64,000 nucleotides of DNA, taken from Blautia sp. Lineage in GTDB: Bacteria > Bacillota > Clostridia > Lachnospirales > Lachnospiraceae. How positions within the stretch are numbered: the stretch's first letter is position 1; each line of letters begins with the position of its first letter. The notes under the pieces are model-generated. The model worked only from the letters and a program-made list of their open reading frames with translations. It was not told where the DNA came from and searched no databases. Of this stretch, positions 34,305 through 44,208 are shown one piece after another. A program made the translations under genes and the position numbers. The stretch lies in NCBI GenBank assembly GCA_026169535.1, contig JAPFCU010000063.1:56622-120621 (forward strand), read 5' to 3'.

Positions 34305-35193
34305 GATCATTATCGGAAGCCGGGAAAGTAAGCTTGCTGTTCTTCAAAGCGAAATGGTACAGAGCTTTCTTAATGAAAAGCATCCGGAAATACATACAGA
34401 GATCCTGACGATGAAAACAACAGGAGACAAGATCCTTGACAGGACTTTGGATAAAGTTGGAGGAAAAGGACTTTTTGTAAAAGAACTGGATCTTGCCCTT
34501 ATGGAAAAAAGATCGGATCTTTCGGTACACAGCCTGAAAGATATGCCCATGGAGGTTCCGGAAGAGCTTCCCCTTCTGGCTTTTTCCGGAAGAGAAGATC
34601 CAAGGGATGTTCTGGTGCTTCCGGAAGGAACAGAAGAATTAGATAAAACAAAACCTCTGGGCTGCTCCAGCCTTCGGAGAACCCTGCAGCTGAAAAAGCT
34701 TTATCCGGATATGGAGGTAAAAAGCATCCGCGGAAACCTTCAGACAAGGCTTCGCAAGCTGGATGCCGGAGAATATTCCGGACTGATCCTTGCGGCGGCG
34801 GGACTGAAGCGACTGGGTCTGGAAGAACGGATCAACAGGTACTTTACAGTAGAAGAGATCCTTCCGGCAGCAGGTCAGGGAATTCTGGCGGTTCAGGGAA
34901 GAAAGGGAGAAGATTATTCCTGCCTGGAGGGATATTGTGATAAAGAGGCATGGATCTGTGGTACTGCGGAACGGGCTTACGTCCGGTACCTGGACGGAGG
35001 ATGTTCCTCTCCGGTGGCTGCCTATGGTGAGATTCGTGAAGGAAAATTGCTGCTTCGGGGGTTGTACTACCGGGAAGCAGACGGAACCTATATCAAAGGA
35101 GAAGCAGAAGGCGAGCTTACCCAGGCAGAGAAACTGGGAACAGAGCTGGCAAAACGTCTGAAAGAATCCATGGAAAAAGGAGAGACAGCATGA
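34291..35193 (+). CDS. hemC: Hydroxymethylbilane synthase (porphobilinogen deaminase)
   Basis: 300 residues from ATG 34291, ten bases after GGAGGA; an in-frame GTG at 34282 is too close to that RBS. Motifs are IIGSRESKLAVLQ, DKILDRTLDKVGGKGLF, VHSLKDMP (catalytic Asp is next to the KD), and the dipyrromethane-cofactor Cys in LDGGCSSPVAAY. Polymerises four porphobilinogens. Overlaps sirC by 14 bases and the next gene by four (ATGA). Confidence 0.95.
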   Translation: MTENKIIIGSRESKLAVLQSEMVQSFLNEKHPEIHTEILTMKTTGDKILDRTLDKVGGKGLFVKELDLALMEKRSDLSVHSLKDMPMEVPEELPLLAFSGREDPRDVLVLPEGTEELDKTKPLGCSSLRRTLQLKKLYPDMEVKSIRGNLQTRLRKLDAGEYSGLILAAAGLKRLGLEERINRYFTVEEILPAAGQGILAVQGRKGEDYSCLEGYCDKEAWICGTAERAYVRYLDGGCSSPVAAYGEIREGKLLLRGLYYREADGTYIKGEAEGELTQAEKLGTELAKRLKESMEKGETA

Positions 35194-36704
35194 GCGTTGG
35201 AAAGGTTTGGCTGGTAGGTGCAGGTCCGGGAGATGCCGGACTTTTTACACTGAAAGGTCTTGAGGTTTTGAATCAGGCAGAGGTAGTGGTCTATGACAGT
35301 CTGGTAGGACAGGGTGTCCTGACAAAGATTCCGGATTCCGCCCGTTTGATCTATGTAGGCAAACGTGCGGATAAGCATACGCTTCCACAGGAGGAGATTA
35401 ATCAGGTGCTTCTTCAGGAAGCGCAGAAGGGATACCGGGTGGTACGTCTGAAAGGAGGGGATCCTTTCCTTTTCGGAAGAGGCGGCGAGGAGCTAGAGCT
35501 TCTGACAGAGCATGGAATCCCTTATGAGGTAGTTCCAGGTGTGACCTCCTCTCTGGCAGTTCCGGCATATAACGGAATCCCTGTGACACATCGGGATTTC
35601 TGCTCTTCTCTTCACATTATTACCGGACACAGAAGAGCAGGAAAAGAGTATGACATTAATTTTCGTGCACTGGCAGAAACCAGGGGAACACTGGTATTTC
35701 TTATGGGAGTAGCTGCTCTTCACGATATTTGTCAGGGACTTCTGAATGCAGGAATGGATCCGCAGATGCCGGCAGCCATTCTCCAGAAGGGAACCACGGC
35801 AGGTCAGAAAAAGATCGTTGCCACAGTAAGCACGCTGGAGGACGAAGTAAAGCGTCAGGGAATTGAAACACCGGCGATCATTGTGGTTGGAAAGGTCTGT
35901 GCCCTGGCAGATGAGTTTGGATGGTATGAAAGACTTCCCCTTATGGGCTGGAAGGTGCTGGTTACAAGGCCGAAAAACAGAAGCTCCCGTACTACAGAAC
36001 TTCTCAGGGAAAAAGGGGCGGAGGTTCTGGAGCTTCCTTCTATACGGACTGTGGCGCTGGAAGATCAGAGCAGACTTTATCAGGCGCTGGAAGATATCCG
36101 GAAATATCAGTGGGCAGTGTTTACCAGTCCTACCGGTGCAGAGATCTTTTTTGAAGAGCTGAAAAGGCACCACACAGATATCCGCAGTCTTTTTGGACTG
36201 AAGCTTGCAGCTATCGGACAGGGTACCCGGAAGGTTCTGGAGGACAGAGGACTTCTGGTAGACTTAATGCCGGAGGTATATGACGGGGATTCCCTTGGAG
36301 AAGTACTGGCGGCACAGCTTCAGGGAGGAGAGCACATTCTTCTTCCAAGAGCACAGAAGGGAAATGAAAATCTTGTAAAGCTTATGGAAAAAGCAGGGGG
36401 TATTGTAGATGATATCCCCACTTATGAGACTGTTTATGAAAGTAGCCGGATCATTGATATTCAGAAAGAAATTGAAAAAAATCAGATCGACTGTGTGGTA
36501 TTTACCAGTGCATCTACAGTAAAGGGCTTCGTAGAAAGTGTGGGAAGTACCGACTATGCCGGACTTACTGCAGCCTGCATCGGAAAGCAGACAAAAGCGG
36601 CAGCAGATGCTTTTGGCATGGAAACTTATATGGCTGAAAAGGCCACCATTGAGGAACTGATCCGACTGGTGGAAGAAATAAAAGAGAAAAAGGAAAGAGA
36701 GTGA
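35190..36704 (+). CDS. cobA/hemD: Uroporphyrinogen-III C-methyltransferase / uroporphyrinogen-III synthase fusion
   Basis: 504 residues in two domains. Residues 1 to about 245: SAM-dependent CobA (VWLVGAGPGDAGLFTLKG, VVRLKGGDPFLFGRGGEE, VPGVTSS, PVTHRD). Residues about 253 to 500: HemD (VLVTRPKNRSSRTTELLRE, FTSPTGAEIFFEEL, VFTSASTVKGFVE). It closes uroporphyrinogen III and then methylates it to precorrin-2, directing flow to corrinoid and siroheme. This fusion is common in Clostridia. Coupled to hemC by a four-base overlap. Confidence 0.95.
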   Translation: MSVGKVWLVGAGPGDAGLFTLKGLEVLNQAEVVVYDSLVGQGVLTKIPDSARLIYVGKRADKHTLPQEEINQVLLQEAQKGYRVVRLKGGDPFLFGRGGEELELLTEHGIPYEVVPGVTSSLAVPAYNGIPVTHRDFCSSLHIITGHRRAGKEYDINFRALAETRGTLVFLMGVAALHDICQGLLNAGMDPQMPAAILQKGTTAGQKKIVATVSTLEDEVKRQGIETPAIIVVGKVCALADEFGWYERLPLMGWKVLVTRPKNRSSRTTELLREKGAEVLELPSIRTVALEDQSRLYQALEDIRKYQWAVFTSPTGAEIFFEELKRHHTDIRSLFGLKLAAIGQGTRKVLEDRGLLVDLMPEVYDGDSLGEVLAAQLQGGEHILLPRAQKGNENLVKLMEKAGGIVDDIPTYETVYESSRIIDIQKEIEKNQIDCVVFTSASTVKGFVESVGSTDYAGLTAACIGKQTKAAADAFGMETYMAEKATIEELIRLVEEIKEKKERE

Positions 36705-36709
36705 GAAAC

Positions 36710-37693
36710 ATGGATTTAATCCAGAGACCAAGAAGACTGAGAGGCAGTGAGACACTGAGAAAAATGGTGAGAGAGACAAGGATCGACAAATCCTCGCTGA
36801 TCTATCCTTTATTTGTCCGCGAAGGACACAACATTAAGGAAGAAATCCCGTCTATGGAAGGACAGTTCCGCTACAGTGTGGATCAGCTTCCTTATGAACT
36901 GGAAAATCTTTCAAAAGCAGGTGTGTCCAGTGTGATGCTGTTTGGAATTCCGGATCATAAAGATGAGGTGGGAAGCGGTGCTTATGCGCAGGACGGCATT
37001 GTCCAGAAGGCACTTCGTGAGGCGAAAAAACAGTTTCCTGATATGTATTATATTACAGACGTCTGCATGTGCGAGTATACTTCCCATGGCCACTGCGGTG
37101 TGCTCTGCGGCCATGAGGTAGAAAATGATGCGACTTTGGAGCTTCTGGCAAAGGCTGCTCTTTCTCACGTGGAGGCAGGAGCAGATATGGTGGCTCCTTC
37201 TGATATGATGGACGGTCGTGTCCGCGCCATCCGGGAGTGTCTGGATCAGGCAGGTCATAAGGAAATTCCGATCATGTCCTATGCAGTTAAATATGCGTCT
37301 GCCTTTTACGGTCCTTTCCGCGATGCTGCGGGCTCTGCTCCGGCATTCGGCGATCGTAAGAGCTACCAGATGGATTACCATAACCGCAGAGAAGGTATGA
37401 AGGAAGCCTTGACAGATATTGAAGAAGGTGCGGATATCATTATGATCAAACCTGCCATGTCTTATCTGGATATGGTTTCCGAAGTTCACAAAGCGACCAA
37501 CGTACCCATCGCAGCCTACAGTGTCAGCGGCGAGTATGCTATGGTAAAAGCGGCTGCAAAAATGGGCTGGATCGAAGAAGATAAGATTGTATGCGAGATG
37601 GCAGCAAGTGCTTACCGTGCAGGTGTACAGATTTATCTGACTTATTATGCAAAAGAGCTTGCAGGGTTTATTCAGGAAGGGAGGATCGGCTGA
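36710..37693 (+). CDS. hemB: Porphobilinogen synthase (ALA dehydratase)
   Basis: 327 residues from ATG 36710; an in-frame GTG at 36701 overlapping the preceding stop is the alternative. Zinc site of the Cys type: TDVCMCEYTSHGHCG. Schiff-base lysines in SYAVKYASAFYGPFRD and IIMIKPAMSYLD. Joins two 5-aminolevulinates to porphobilinogen. The stop overlaps the hemL start by one base (TGATG). Confidence 0.95.
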   Translation: MDLIQRPRRLRGSETLRKMVRETRIDKSSLIYPLFVREGHNIKEEIPSMEGQFRYSVDQLPYELENLSKAGVSSVMLFGIPDHKDEVGSGAYAQDGIVQKALREAKKQFPDMYYITDVCMCEYTSHGHCGVLCGHEVENDATLELLAKAALSHVEAGADMVAPSDMMDGRVRAIRECLDQAGHKEIPIMSYAVKYASAFYGPFRDAAGSAPAFGDRKSYQMDYHNRREGMKEALTDIEEGADIIMIKPAMSYLDMVSEVHKATNVPIAAYSVSGEYAMVKAAAKMGWIEEDKIVCEMAASAYRAGVQIYLTYYAKELAGFIQEGRIG

Positions 37694-38985
37694 TGACCAG
37701 ATCAGAAGAATTATTTCAGAGAGCAGTAAAAAGAATCCCGGGCGGTGTCAACAGTCCGGTCCGTGCTTATGGAGCCATTGGTGAAGCTCCCAGATTTATC
37801 GACCACGCAGACGGCTGTCATATTTATGATGCAGACGGAAAAGAATATATCGACTATATAGATTCCTGGGGACCCATGATCCTGGGTCATAATTTCCCGG
37901 AGATCCGCGAAGCGGTGGTAAAGGCCTGTGAAAAAGGATTAAGCTTTGGCTGTGCCACAGCAGTAGAGGTGGAGATGGCAGAATTTATCTGCGACCATCT
38001 TCCCCATGTGGAAATGGTGCGTATGGTAAACTCCGGCACAGAGGCAGTAATGAGCGCTGTCCGTGCGGCAAGAGGCTTTACCGGAAGAAACAAGATCATT
38101 AAATTTGCAGGCTGCTATCACGGACACAGCGATGCTCTTCTGGTAAGCGCCGGATCCGGTGTGATGACAAGCGGCGTTCCGGACAGCGCCGGTGTTCCGG
38201 CAGGCTGTACCCAGGATACTATGACAGCAGTTTATAATGATCTGGACAGCGTGCGTACGCTTCTGGAAAGTGCTCCTGATCAGGTGGCGGCTGTGATCGT
38301 AGAGCCGGTGGCAGCCAATATGGGAGTTGTCCTTCCAAAAGAAGGATTCCTTCAGGGACTTAGAGAGCTTTGCGATAAATTTGGAACGGTCCTTATCTTT
38401 GACGAGGTGATCACAGGCTTCCGCCTTGCCTTTGGAGGAGCGGCAGAATATTTTGGCGTAACACCGGATATGGTTACTTATGGAAAGATTATCGGTGCAG
38501 GTATGCCGGTAGGCGCTTACGGCGGCAGAAAAGAGATCATGGAAATGGTTTCTCCTTCCGGTCCTGTTTATCAGGCAGGAACCTTAAGCGGAAATCCGGT
38601 TGCCATGGCGGCAGGACTGACTCAGCTGAAATATCTTTATACTCATCCTGAGGTTTATACAGGACTTGAGAAAAAGGGCGAAAAGCTTTATGAGGGAATG
38701 AAAAAGATCGCAGAAAAAGCAGGGCTTACCTGTCACCTGAACCATATATCCTCCCTTGGAAGCATTTTCTTTACCAAAGAAGAGGTCTGCGATTATACTT
38801 CCGCAAAAACCTCTGATACAAAAGCTTTTGCTAATTATTTCCTGTCTATGCTGAACAGAGGTGTTCATCTGGCTCCGTCCCAGTTTGAGGCAATGTTCTT
38901 ATCAGACGCTCATTCAGACGAAGTGATCCAACAGACACTGAAGGTATTTGAAGAGGTTGTGGCAAAAGGAGAAATTTATGAATAA
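37693..38985 (+). CDS. hemL: Glutamate-1-semialdehyde 2,1-aminomutase
   Basis: 430 residues from ATG 37693, coupled to hemB (TGATG); the longer open frame upstream lies inside hemB. PLP enzyme with the start SEELFQRAVKRIPGGVNSPV, NSGTEAVMSAVRAARG, FDEVITGFR, and the PLP lysine in TYGKIIGAGMPVG. Converts glutamate-1-semialdehyde to 5-aminolevulinate. Its last codons overlap the start of aroC by eight bases. Confidence 0.95.
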   Translation: MTRSEELFQRAVKRIPGGVNSPVRAYGAIGEAPRFIDHADGCHIYDADGKEYIDYIDSWGPMILGHNFPEIREAVVKACEKGLSFGCATAVEVEMAEFICDHLPHVEMVRMVNSGTEAVMSAVRAARGFTGRNKIIKFAGCYHGHSDALLVSAGSGVMTSGVPDSAGVPAGCTQDTMTAVYNDLDSVRTLLESAPDQVAAVIVEPVAANMGVVLPKEGFLQGLRELCDKFGTVLIFDEVITGFRLAFGGAAEYFGVTPDMVTYGKIIGAGMPVGAYGGRKEIMEMVSPSGPVYQAGTLSGNPVAMAAGLTQLKYLYTHPEVYTGLEKKGEKLYEGMKKIAEKAGLTCHLNHISSLGSIFFTKEEVCDYTSAKTSDTKAFANYFLSMLNRGVHLAPSQFEAMFLSDAHSDEVIQQTLKVFEEVVAKGEIYE

Positions 38986-40072
38986 ATCCACATTCGGAAG
39001 GCATTTTACCGTAACCACCTGGGGGGAATCCCATGGAAAGGCTCTGGGTGCAGTTGTAGACGGCTGCCCGGCAGGACTTCCTCTTTCCGAAGAGGATATC
39101 CAGAAACAGCTGGACAGGCGTAAACCGGGACAGAGCCGCTATACAACAGCCCGGAAAGAGGGAGATCAGGTGGAGATCCTGTCAGGAGTCTTTGAAGGCA
39201 GGACAACAGGAACTCCTGTTTCCCTTATGGTCAGAAATATGGATCAGAGATCCCGGGATTACGGGAATATTGCATATTCCTACCGTCCGGGTCACGCGGA
39301 TTTTACCTTTGATTCCAAGTATGGATTCCGGGATTACCGGGGCGGCGGACGCTCTTCCGGAAGAGAAACGCTGGGAAGGGTGGCGGCAGGAGCCATTGCC
39401 CTTAAGATTCTGGAATCTATGGGGATTTCCTTCTGCACTTATACAAAGTCCATTGGTCCGATAGAGATTCAGGAATTTCATCCTGAAGAGATTAACAATA
39501 ATGCCTTTTATATGCCGGATGCAGCCGCAGCAAAAAAAGCAGGTGAATTTCTGGAAGAGTGCATGAAGAATCTGGACAGTGCAGGCGGCATCATTGAGTG
39601 CCGGATTCAGGGCGTACCGGCAGGTCTTGGTACTCCGGTTTTTGAGAAGCTGGACGCTGTGCTGGCACAGGCAGTCATGTCTATTGGAGCCGTAAAGGGC
39701 GTGGAGATTGGGGAAGGCTTCCATGCGGCAGAAATGAAAGGCTCCCAGGATAACGACGGATTTACCTCTGCTGACGGCGCAATTGCCAAAACATCCAACC
39801 ATGCAGGGGGAATTATGGGTGGAATCAGTGATGGAAGCGAAATCCTTCTCCGGACTGCCATTAAGCCAACCCCATCCATCAGCCAGCCTCAGGATACCGT
39901 AACAGATCAGGGAGAAAACATATCTCTGGAGATCCACGGTCGTCACGATCCGGTGATCGTGCCAAGGGCAGTGGTAGTGGTGGAATCTATGTGCGCTCTG
40001 GCGATTGTGGATGCGCTTTTTGGAAATATGTATGCACGGATGGATAAAGTTCAGGAGTTTTACAAAAAATAA
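38978..40072 (+). CDS. aroC: Chorismate synthase
   Basis: 364 residues. Motifs are GESHGKALGAVVDGCPAG, RRKPGQ, the FRPGHADFTF-like YRPGHADFTFDSKYG, RGGGRSSGRET and the C-terminal GRHDPVIVPRAVVVVE. Reduced-FMN-dependent last step of the shikimate pathway. AAAAGGAG precedes the ATG. It overlaps the end of hemL and so appears to ride on the tetrapyrrole transcript, although the two pathways are unrelated. Confidence 0.96.
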   Translation: MNKSTFGRHFTVTTWGESHGKALGAVVDGCPAGLPLSEEDIQKQLDRRKPGQSRYTTARKEGDQVEILSGVFEGRTTGTPVSLMVRNMDQRSRDYGNIAYSYRPGHADFTFDSKYGFRDYRGGGRSSGRETLGRVAAGAIALKILESMGISFCTYTKSIGPIEIQEFHPEEINNNAFYMPDAAAAKKAGEFLEECMKNLDSAGGIIECRIQGVPAGLGTPVFEKLDAVLAQAVMSIGAVKGVEIGEGFHAAEMKGSQDNDGFTSADGAIAKTSNHAGGIMGGISDGSEILLRTAIKPTPSISQPQDTVTDQGENISLEIHGRHDPVIVPRAVVVVESMCALAIVDALFGNMYARMDKVQEFYKK

Positions 40073-40134
40073 AAAGCAGGAAAGGGAGCAGAATAAAACA
40101 TGTTCCCTTTTCTTCATATGCAAAGGAGGATGCC

Positions 40135-41733
40135 ATGAAAACATTTTATATAAATGGAACTATTCTCGCCATGGAAGAAAAGAACCTGTATGCAGAAGCG
40201 GTATGTGTGGAAAACGGCCGCATCACAGCAGTGGGAAGCAGGGAAGAGATTTTAAGTTTTCGTACAGGGGAAGACGAGATTGTGGATTTGAAGGGAGCGG
40301 TTATGCTTCCGGGCTTTATTGACGGGCATTCTCATTTTGTGGGAACGGCAAACTCCATGACCCAGTGTGAATTGTCAGGCTGTAAGGATTTCGCAGATAT
40401 TGTAGATACCATGAAAGCCTTTAAGGAAAAAAGACATATTTCGGAAGATGCCTGGATTGTAGGCTGCAATTACGACCATAATTTCCTTGCAGAAGAAAGA
40501 CATCCGGACAGATATGTGCTGGACAAGATCAGTCCCACAAATCCGGTGCTTCTGATCCATGCATCCTCTCATATGGGAGTGACAAACAGTAAGGGACTGG
40601 AGCTTCAGGGTATTGACGAACACACGGAAGACCGTCCGGATGGAAAATACGGCAGGATTCCGGGAGCCAGAACCCCCGATGGCTATATGGAAGAAAAAGC
40701 TTTTCTGGAGTTCCAGGCAGGACTTCCCATGACCTCTGTGGAAGAACTGATGAAGCTGATGGGGGAAGCCCAGAACCTGTATGCATCTTACGGAATCACC
40801 ACGGTACAGGATGGAATGGTAGGAAGACCCCTGTTTCAGCTTTTGAAGGCGGCGTCTAAAATGGGAATCTTGAAGCTGGATATCGTAGGCTATTTGGATA
40901 TTATGACAGCAGCAGATCTGATCGAAGAGGAACCGGAATATGCCGGAACCTACCAGGATCATCTGAAAATAGGCGGATATAAGATTTTTCTGGACGGTTC
41001 TCCTCAGGGCAAAACCGCCTGGATGCTGGAGCCTTATGAGGGAGAAGGGGAATACAGGGGATATCCTATTCACAGCGATGAAAAGCTTCAGGAATATATT
41101 GCCCTTGCACTGGATAAGAAACAGCAGCTTCTTGCCCACTGTAATGGAGATGCGGCTGCAGAACAGTATGTTTCACAGTTTGAAAAGGAACTGAAAAAAA
41201 GAGAGGATCGGGATGTTTTTCGGGCGGTGATGGTACATGCTCAGCTGGTGAAAAAAGATCAGCTGAAAAGAATGGCGGATATAGGAATGATGCCCAGCTT
41301 CTTTATAGCCCACACTTATTACTGGGGCGATATCCATATGAAAAACTTCGGACCGGTAAGAGGAGGGCATATTTCTCCGGCCGGAGATGCCGTGGATTAT
41401 GGGATGAAGTTCACTTTCCATCAGGATACACCGGTGGTGCCACCGGATATGATGCGGACAGTTTCCTGTGCAGTAAACCGTGTGTCAAAAACAGGACAGA
41501 GCATTGGTGCAGATGAAAAAATATCGATTCTGGAGGCGTTGAAGGCTATTACTGTTTACGGCGCATACCAGTATCATGAAGAAACGGAAAAGGGAACTAT
41601 TGCACCGGGAAAAATTGCGGATTTTGTTATTCTTGACAGGGACCCTCTGAAAACAGACAAAGATCAGTTGGCAGAGATACAAGTGCTGCAGACTATAAAA
41701 GAAAATCAGGTAGTTTTCAGGAAGGAAGCATAA
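40135..41733 (+). CDS. Amidohydrolase, YtcJ-like
   Basis: 532 residues, amidohydrolase-3 (YtcJ) family. Metal-site motifs are PGFIDGHSHFVG near residue 65, HASSHMGVTNSKGL, LAHCNGDAAAEQY and the late FHQDTPVVPPD. The N- and C-terminal beta-sandwich parts are present (NGRITAVGSREEI, KIADFVILDRDPL). A soluble zinc-dependent hydrolase; the substrate cannot be told. It starts 62 bases after aroC with AAAGGAGG and ends at a terminator. Confidence 0.88.
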   Translation: MKTFYINGTILAMEEKNLYAEAVCVENGRITAVGSREEILSFRTGEDEIVDLKGAVMLPGFIDGHSHFVGTANSMTQCELSGCKDFADIVDTMKAFKEKRHISEDAWIVGCNYDHNFLAEERHPDRYVLDKISPTNPVLLIHASSHMGVTNSKGLELQGIDEHTEDRPDGKYGRIPGARTPDGYMEEKAFLEFQAGLPMTSVEELMKLMGEAQNLYASYGITTVQDGMVGRPLFQLLKAASKMGILKLDIVGYLDIMTAADLIEEEPEYAGTYQDHLKIGGYKIFLDGSPQGKTAWMLEPYEGEGEYRGYPIHSDEKLQEYIALALDKKQQLLAHCNGDAAAEQYVSQFEKELKKREDRDVFRAVMVHAQLVKKDQLKRMADIGMMPSFFIAHTYYWGDIHMKNFGPVRGGHISPAGDAVDYGMKFTFHQDTPVVPPDMMRTVSCAVNRVSKTGQSIGADEKISILEALKAITVYGAYQYHEETEKGTIAPGKIADFVILDRDPLKTDKDQLAEIQVLQTIKENQVVFRKEA

Positions 41734-41737
41734 AATA

Positions 41738-41790
41738 AAAGGACTGATAAACGATGGAAATTTTATTCCATGGGATTTATCAGTCTTCTT
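41738..41790 (+). terminator. Bidirectional terminator
   Basis: GACTGATAAA (41742-41751) pairs with TTTATCAGTC (41776-41785), with an inner ATGGAA / TTCCAT stem, then TTCTTTT on the plus side and an A-run on the other. Ends the amidohydrolase transcript and the convergent lactonase gene. Confidence 0.85.
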
Positions 41791-41801
41791 TTATTTAAAG
41801 A

Positions 41802-42908
41802 TTATTCTGCTGTTTCCGTCTTTGGCATCTTTTTTTTCTCCGGTTTTTCCGGTACAGGCCAGATATGGATGCTGTTGGGGGTTTCTATCTTATGCGGTCT
41901 GTCATTCATGACGATGATATTTTTTTCATAATCTACCCGGAACACGGTAATGGTATTGCTTGCATGATTTGCAATGGCAATATGCTGGTTATCCGGGAAG
42001 ATCACCAGATCCTTGGGATAGTCGCCGCTGATGGGAAGATTAAATTTCTTTTCCAGAAGACCGGTTTTCTGATCAATCTCGTACATGGAAACGGAATTTT
42101 CTCCTGCTGTGGTGCAGAAAAGATGTTTTCCATCAGGTGCAAGTGCAAGACCAGATGCTGCATTATGAATGGCATCTTTATCATTTTCCTTTCGGAGAGT
42201 GGAAACACTCTGGATCAGTTCGAATTCCGGAAGATGACCGCTTCCGTCATAGCTGTATACCTTGATCTCATTGCTCAGCTCAAAGAGAATATAAGCAAAG
42301 CGGCCGTCTGCGCTGAAACGGATGATTCTGGGCCCGCTTTCTCTCGGGCAGCGGAGAATATCAACAAGTTCCAGTTTATGACGTCTTTTGTTAATACGGT
42401 AGATTTTAACCTGGTCGATTCCGTTATCTACTGCACAGAGATATTTGTTGTCCGGAGTGGGGCGCACGCAGTTTACATGAGGTCGGAAATTCCGCTCAGC
42501 CACGCTGCCGAGACCTTTGTGGAACACGCCGTCCATCAGACTTCCCAGACGTCCGTCTCTGTGTGTGTGAACAACGGTTACTTTACCGTCGTGGTAACCG
42601 GCTACATAAAGATACTTACCGTCTACGTCAGTAGCAAGAAAACATCCTCTCATTCCGTCAATACTCACACTGTTGATCCTGGTAAGATCACCATTTTCAT
42701 CACGTTTAAAAACAGCTACACCTTCATCTTCAATAGAATAGAGGAAAAGACCGTTTTTGGAAAGTGCTGTGTGGGAGGAGTTACTGACTTCTACTTCGTT
42801 TCGTTCAGTTAAAGTTCCTTTTTCAACGTCAACATCATAAACCTGGATTCCTTTACTGGATCCGTGGGTATAAGTTCCCACATATGCAACATATTTTTTG
42901 TTGTCCAT
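41802..42908 (-). CDS. Lactonase-family beta-propeller protein
   Basis: 368 residues from ATG 42908, after AGGAGGC; further upstream in-frame starts have no RBS. Seven-bladed propeller of the 6-phosphogluconolactonase (Pgl, YkgB-like) family: start YVAYVGTYTHGSSKGIQVY, then NFRPHVNCVRPTPDNKYLCAVDNG, SGPRIIRFSADGRFAYILFEL, ASGLALAPDGKHLFC and DYPKDLVIFPDNQHIAIAN. It ends in a Lys/Glu-rich tail. No signal peptide. Hydrolysis of a sugar lactone is likely; the substrate is open because no pentose-phosphate gene adjoins. Confidence 0.87.
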   Translation of the reverse strand: MDNKKYVAYVGTYTHGSSKGIQVYDVDVEKGTLTERNEVEVSNSSHTALSKNGLFLYSIEDEGVAVFKRDENGDLTRINSVSIDGMRGCFLATDVDGKYLYVAGYHDGKVTVVHTHRDGRLGSLMDGVFHKGLGSVAERNFRPHVNCVRPTPDNKYLCAVDNGIDQVKIYRINKRRHKLELVDILRCPRESGPRIIRFSADGRFAYILFELSNEIKVYSYDGSGHLPEFELIQSVSTLRKENDKDAIHNAASGLALAPDGKHLFCTTAGENSVSMYEIDQKTGLLEKKFNLPISGDYPKDLVIFPDNQHIAIANHASNTITVFRVDYEKNIIVMNDRPHKIETPNSIHIWPVPEKPEKKKMPKTETAE

Positions 42909-43124
42909 TCTGATTGCCTCCTGATTCTGCAAATTCAGTTTGTTTGTCATTGCTGCTATTCCGTTCACAGTAACTGTCTGTCGTACTGTCTGAATTTATT
43001 AAGTGTTCTTATTATAGCACAAACAAAATCCAAGGACAAGTTTTCAGTCTTTCTGAAAATGTATTTTATGATGTACGAAATGTTGTGGTAATATGAAATT
43101 CCTGTTAATGTCAAGCTATAAGAA

Positions 43125-43153
43125 TTGACAAAGGACACTGCACAACTTATAAT
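43125..43153 (+). promoter_or_regulatory. Promoter of corA
   Basis: Consensus -35 TTGACA (43125-43130), 17-base spacer, TATAAT (43148-43153). The leader to 43229 is about 70 bases and shows no Mg riboswitch that I can recognise. Confidence 0.75.
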
Positions 43154-43229
43154 GTAAATTATATTTGTTTGAGGGTGTTCCGAAGCATGACTCCGGGACA
43201 TAACAGAGAGTGGAAAGGGGAGCAGAATC

Positions 43230-44171
43230 GTGATAAGAATGTTTCGGACATCTGACGGGGCTATTCATGAAATACAGGAACCGCAGGATGGCTGTTGGAT
43301 TGCATTGACAAATCCCACGGCAACAGAAATCTTTGAGATTTCAGAGCAGTTTCAGATAGAGGTAGACGATCTCAGAGCCCCTCTGGATGAGGAGGAGCGT
43401 TCCCGTATTGAAGTGGAGGATGACTATACTCTGATACTGGTGGATGTGCCTATGATCGAAGAGAGAAATGACAAGGACTGGTATGGAACCATTCCTTTGG
43501 GTATTATTGTGACAGACAAGATGATCTTTACTATCTGTCTGGAGGATACCCAGGTATTGACCCGATTTATGGAAGGTCGTGTCAGAAACTTTTTTACCTA
43601 TATGAAAACGCGTTTTATCCTGCAGATCCTTTATCGGAATGCAAGTATGTATCTGCGTTATCTTCGTATTATCGATAAGAAAAGTGAACAGGTAGAGGAA
43701 AAGCTTCATCTTTCGCCCAGAAATCAGGAATTGATCGAACTTCTGGAACTGGAGAAATCACTGGTGTATTTTACAACCTCTCTGAGGTCAAATGAAGCGG
43801 TGCTTGAGAAACTGATCAAGATTGAGAGCATCAAGAAATATCCGGAGGATACAGAACTTCTGGAGGATGTTATCATTGAGAATACCCAGGCCATTGAGAT
43901 GGCGAATATCTACAGCGGTATTTTAAGAAGTATGATGGATGCTTTTGCATCTGTAATATCCAACAATCTGAACGATGTTATGAAGATTCTTTCTGTGATC
44001 ACCATCGTAATGAGTATCCCGACAATTATCTTCAGCGCCTACGGAATGAACTTAAGTGCAGCAGGAATGCCGTTTTCCAAAACACCCTGGGGATTTCTGA
44101 TCGTTATTCTGATATCCATTGCACTCAGCGTGATCGCTGCGATCGTACTGTCAAAGAAGAAATATTTCTGA
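43230..44171 (+). CDS. CorA-family divalent cation transporter
   Basis: 313 residues. A soluble N-terminal domain of about 250 residues is followed by two transmembrane helices at the C-terminus with the selectivity motif YGMN between them (IIFSAYGMNLSAAG), and a short basic KKKYF tail. Imports Mg(II) or, in some relatives, Co(II) or Ni(II); with so many cobalt and nickel enzymes nearby the ion is worth noting but undecided. RBS GGGGAGC; GTG start. Confidence 0.9.
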   Translation: MIRMFRTSDGAIHEIQEPQDGCWIALTNPTATEIFEISEQFQIEVDDLRAPLDEEERSRIEVEDDYTLILVDVPMIEERNDKDWYGTIPLGIIVTDKMIFTICLEDTQVLTRFMEGRVRNFFTYMKTRFILQILYRNASMYLRYLRIIDKKSEQVEEKLHLSPRNQELIELLELEKSLVYFTTSLRSNEAVLEKLIKIESIKKYPEDTELLEDVIIENTQAIEMANIYSGILRSMMDAFASVISNNLNDVMKILSVITIVMSIPTIIFSAYGMNLSAAGMPFSKTPWGFLIVILISIALSVIAAIVLSKKKYF

Positions 44172-44208
44172 CAGTCATTTAATGATGAAAAGGAGCTCAA
44201 GTGATTTT

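Noticed and set aside
41865..42812. 315-codon open frame on the plus strand over the lactonase gene.
   Set aside because: The minus-strand propeller protein has repeats, motifs and RBS; the plus-strand frame has none.
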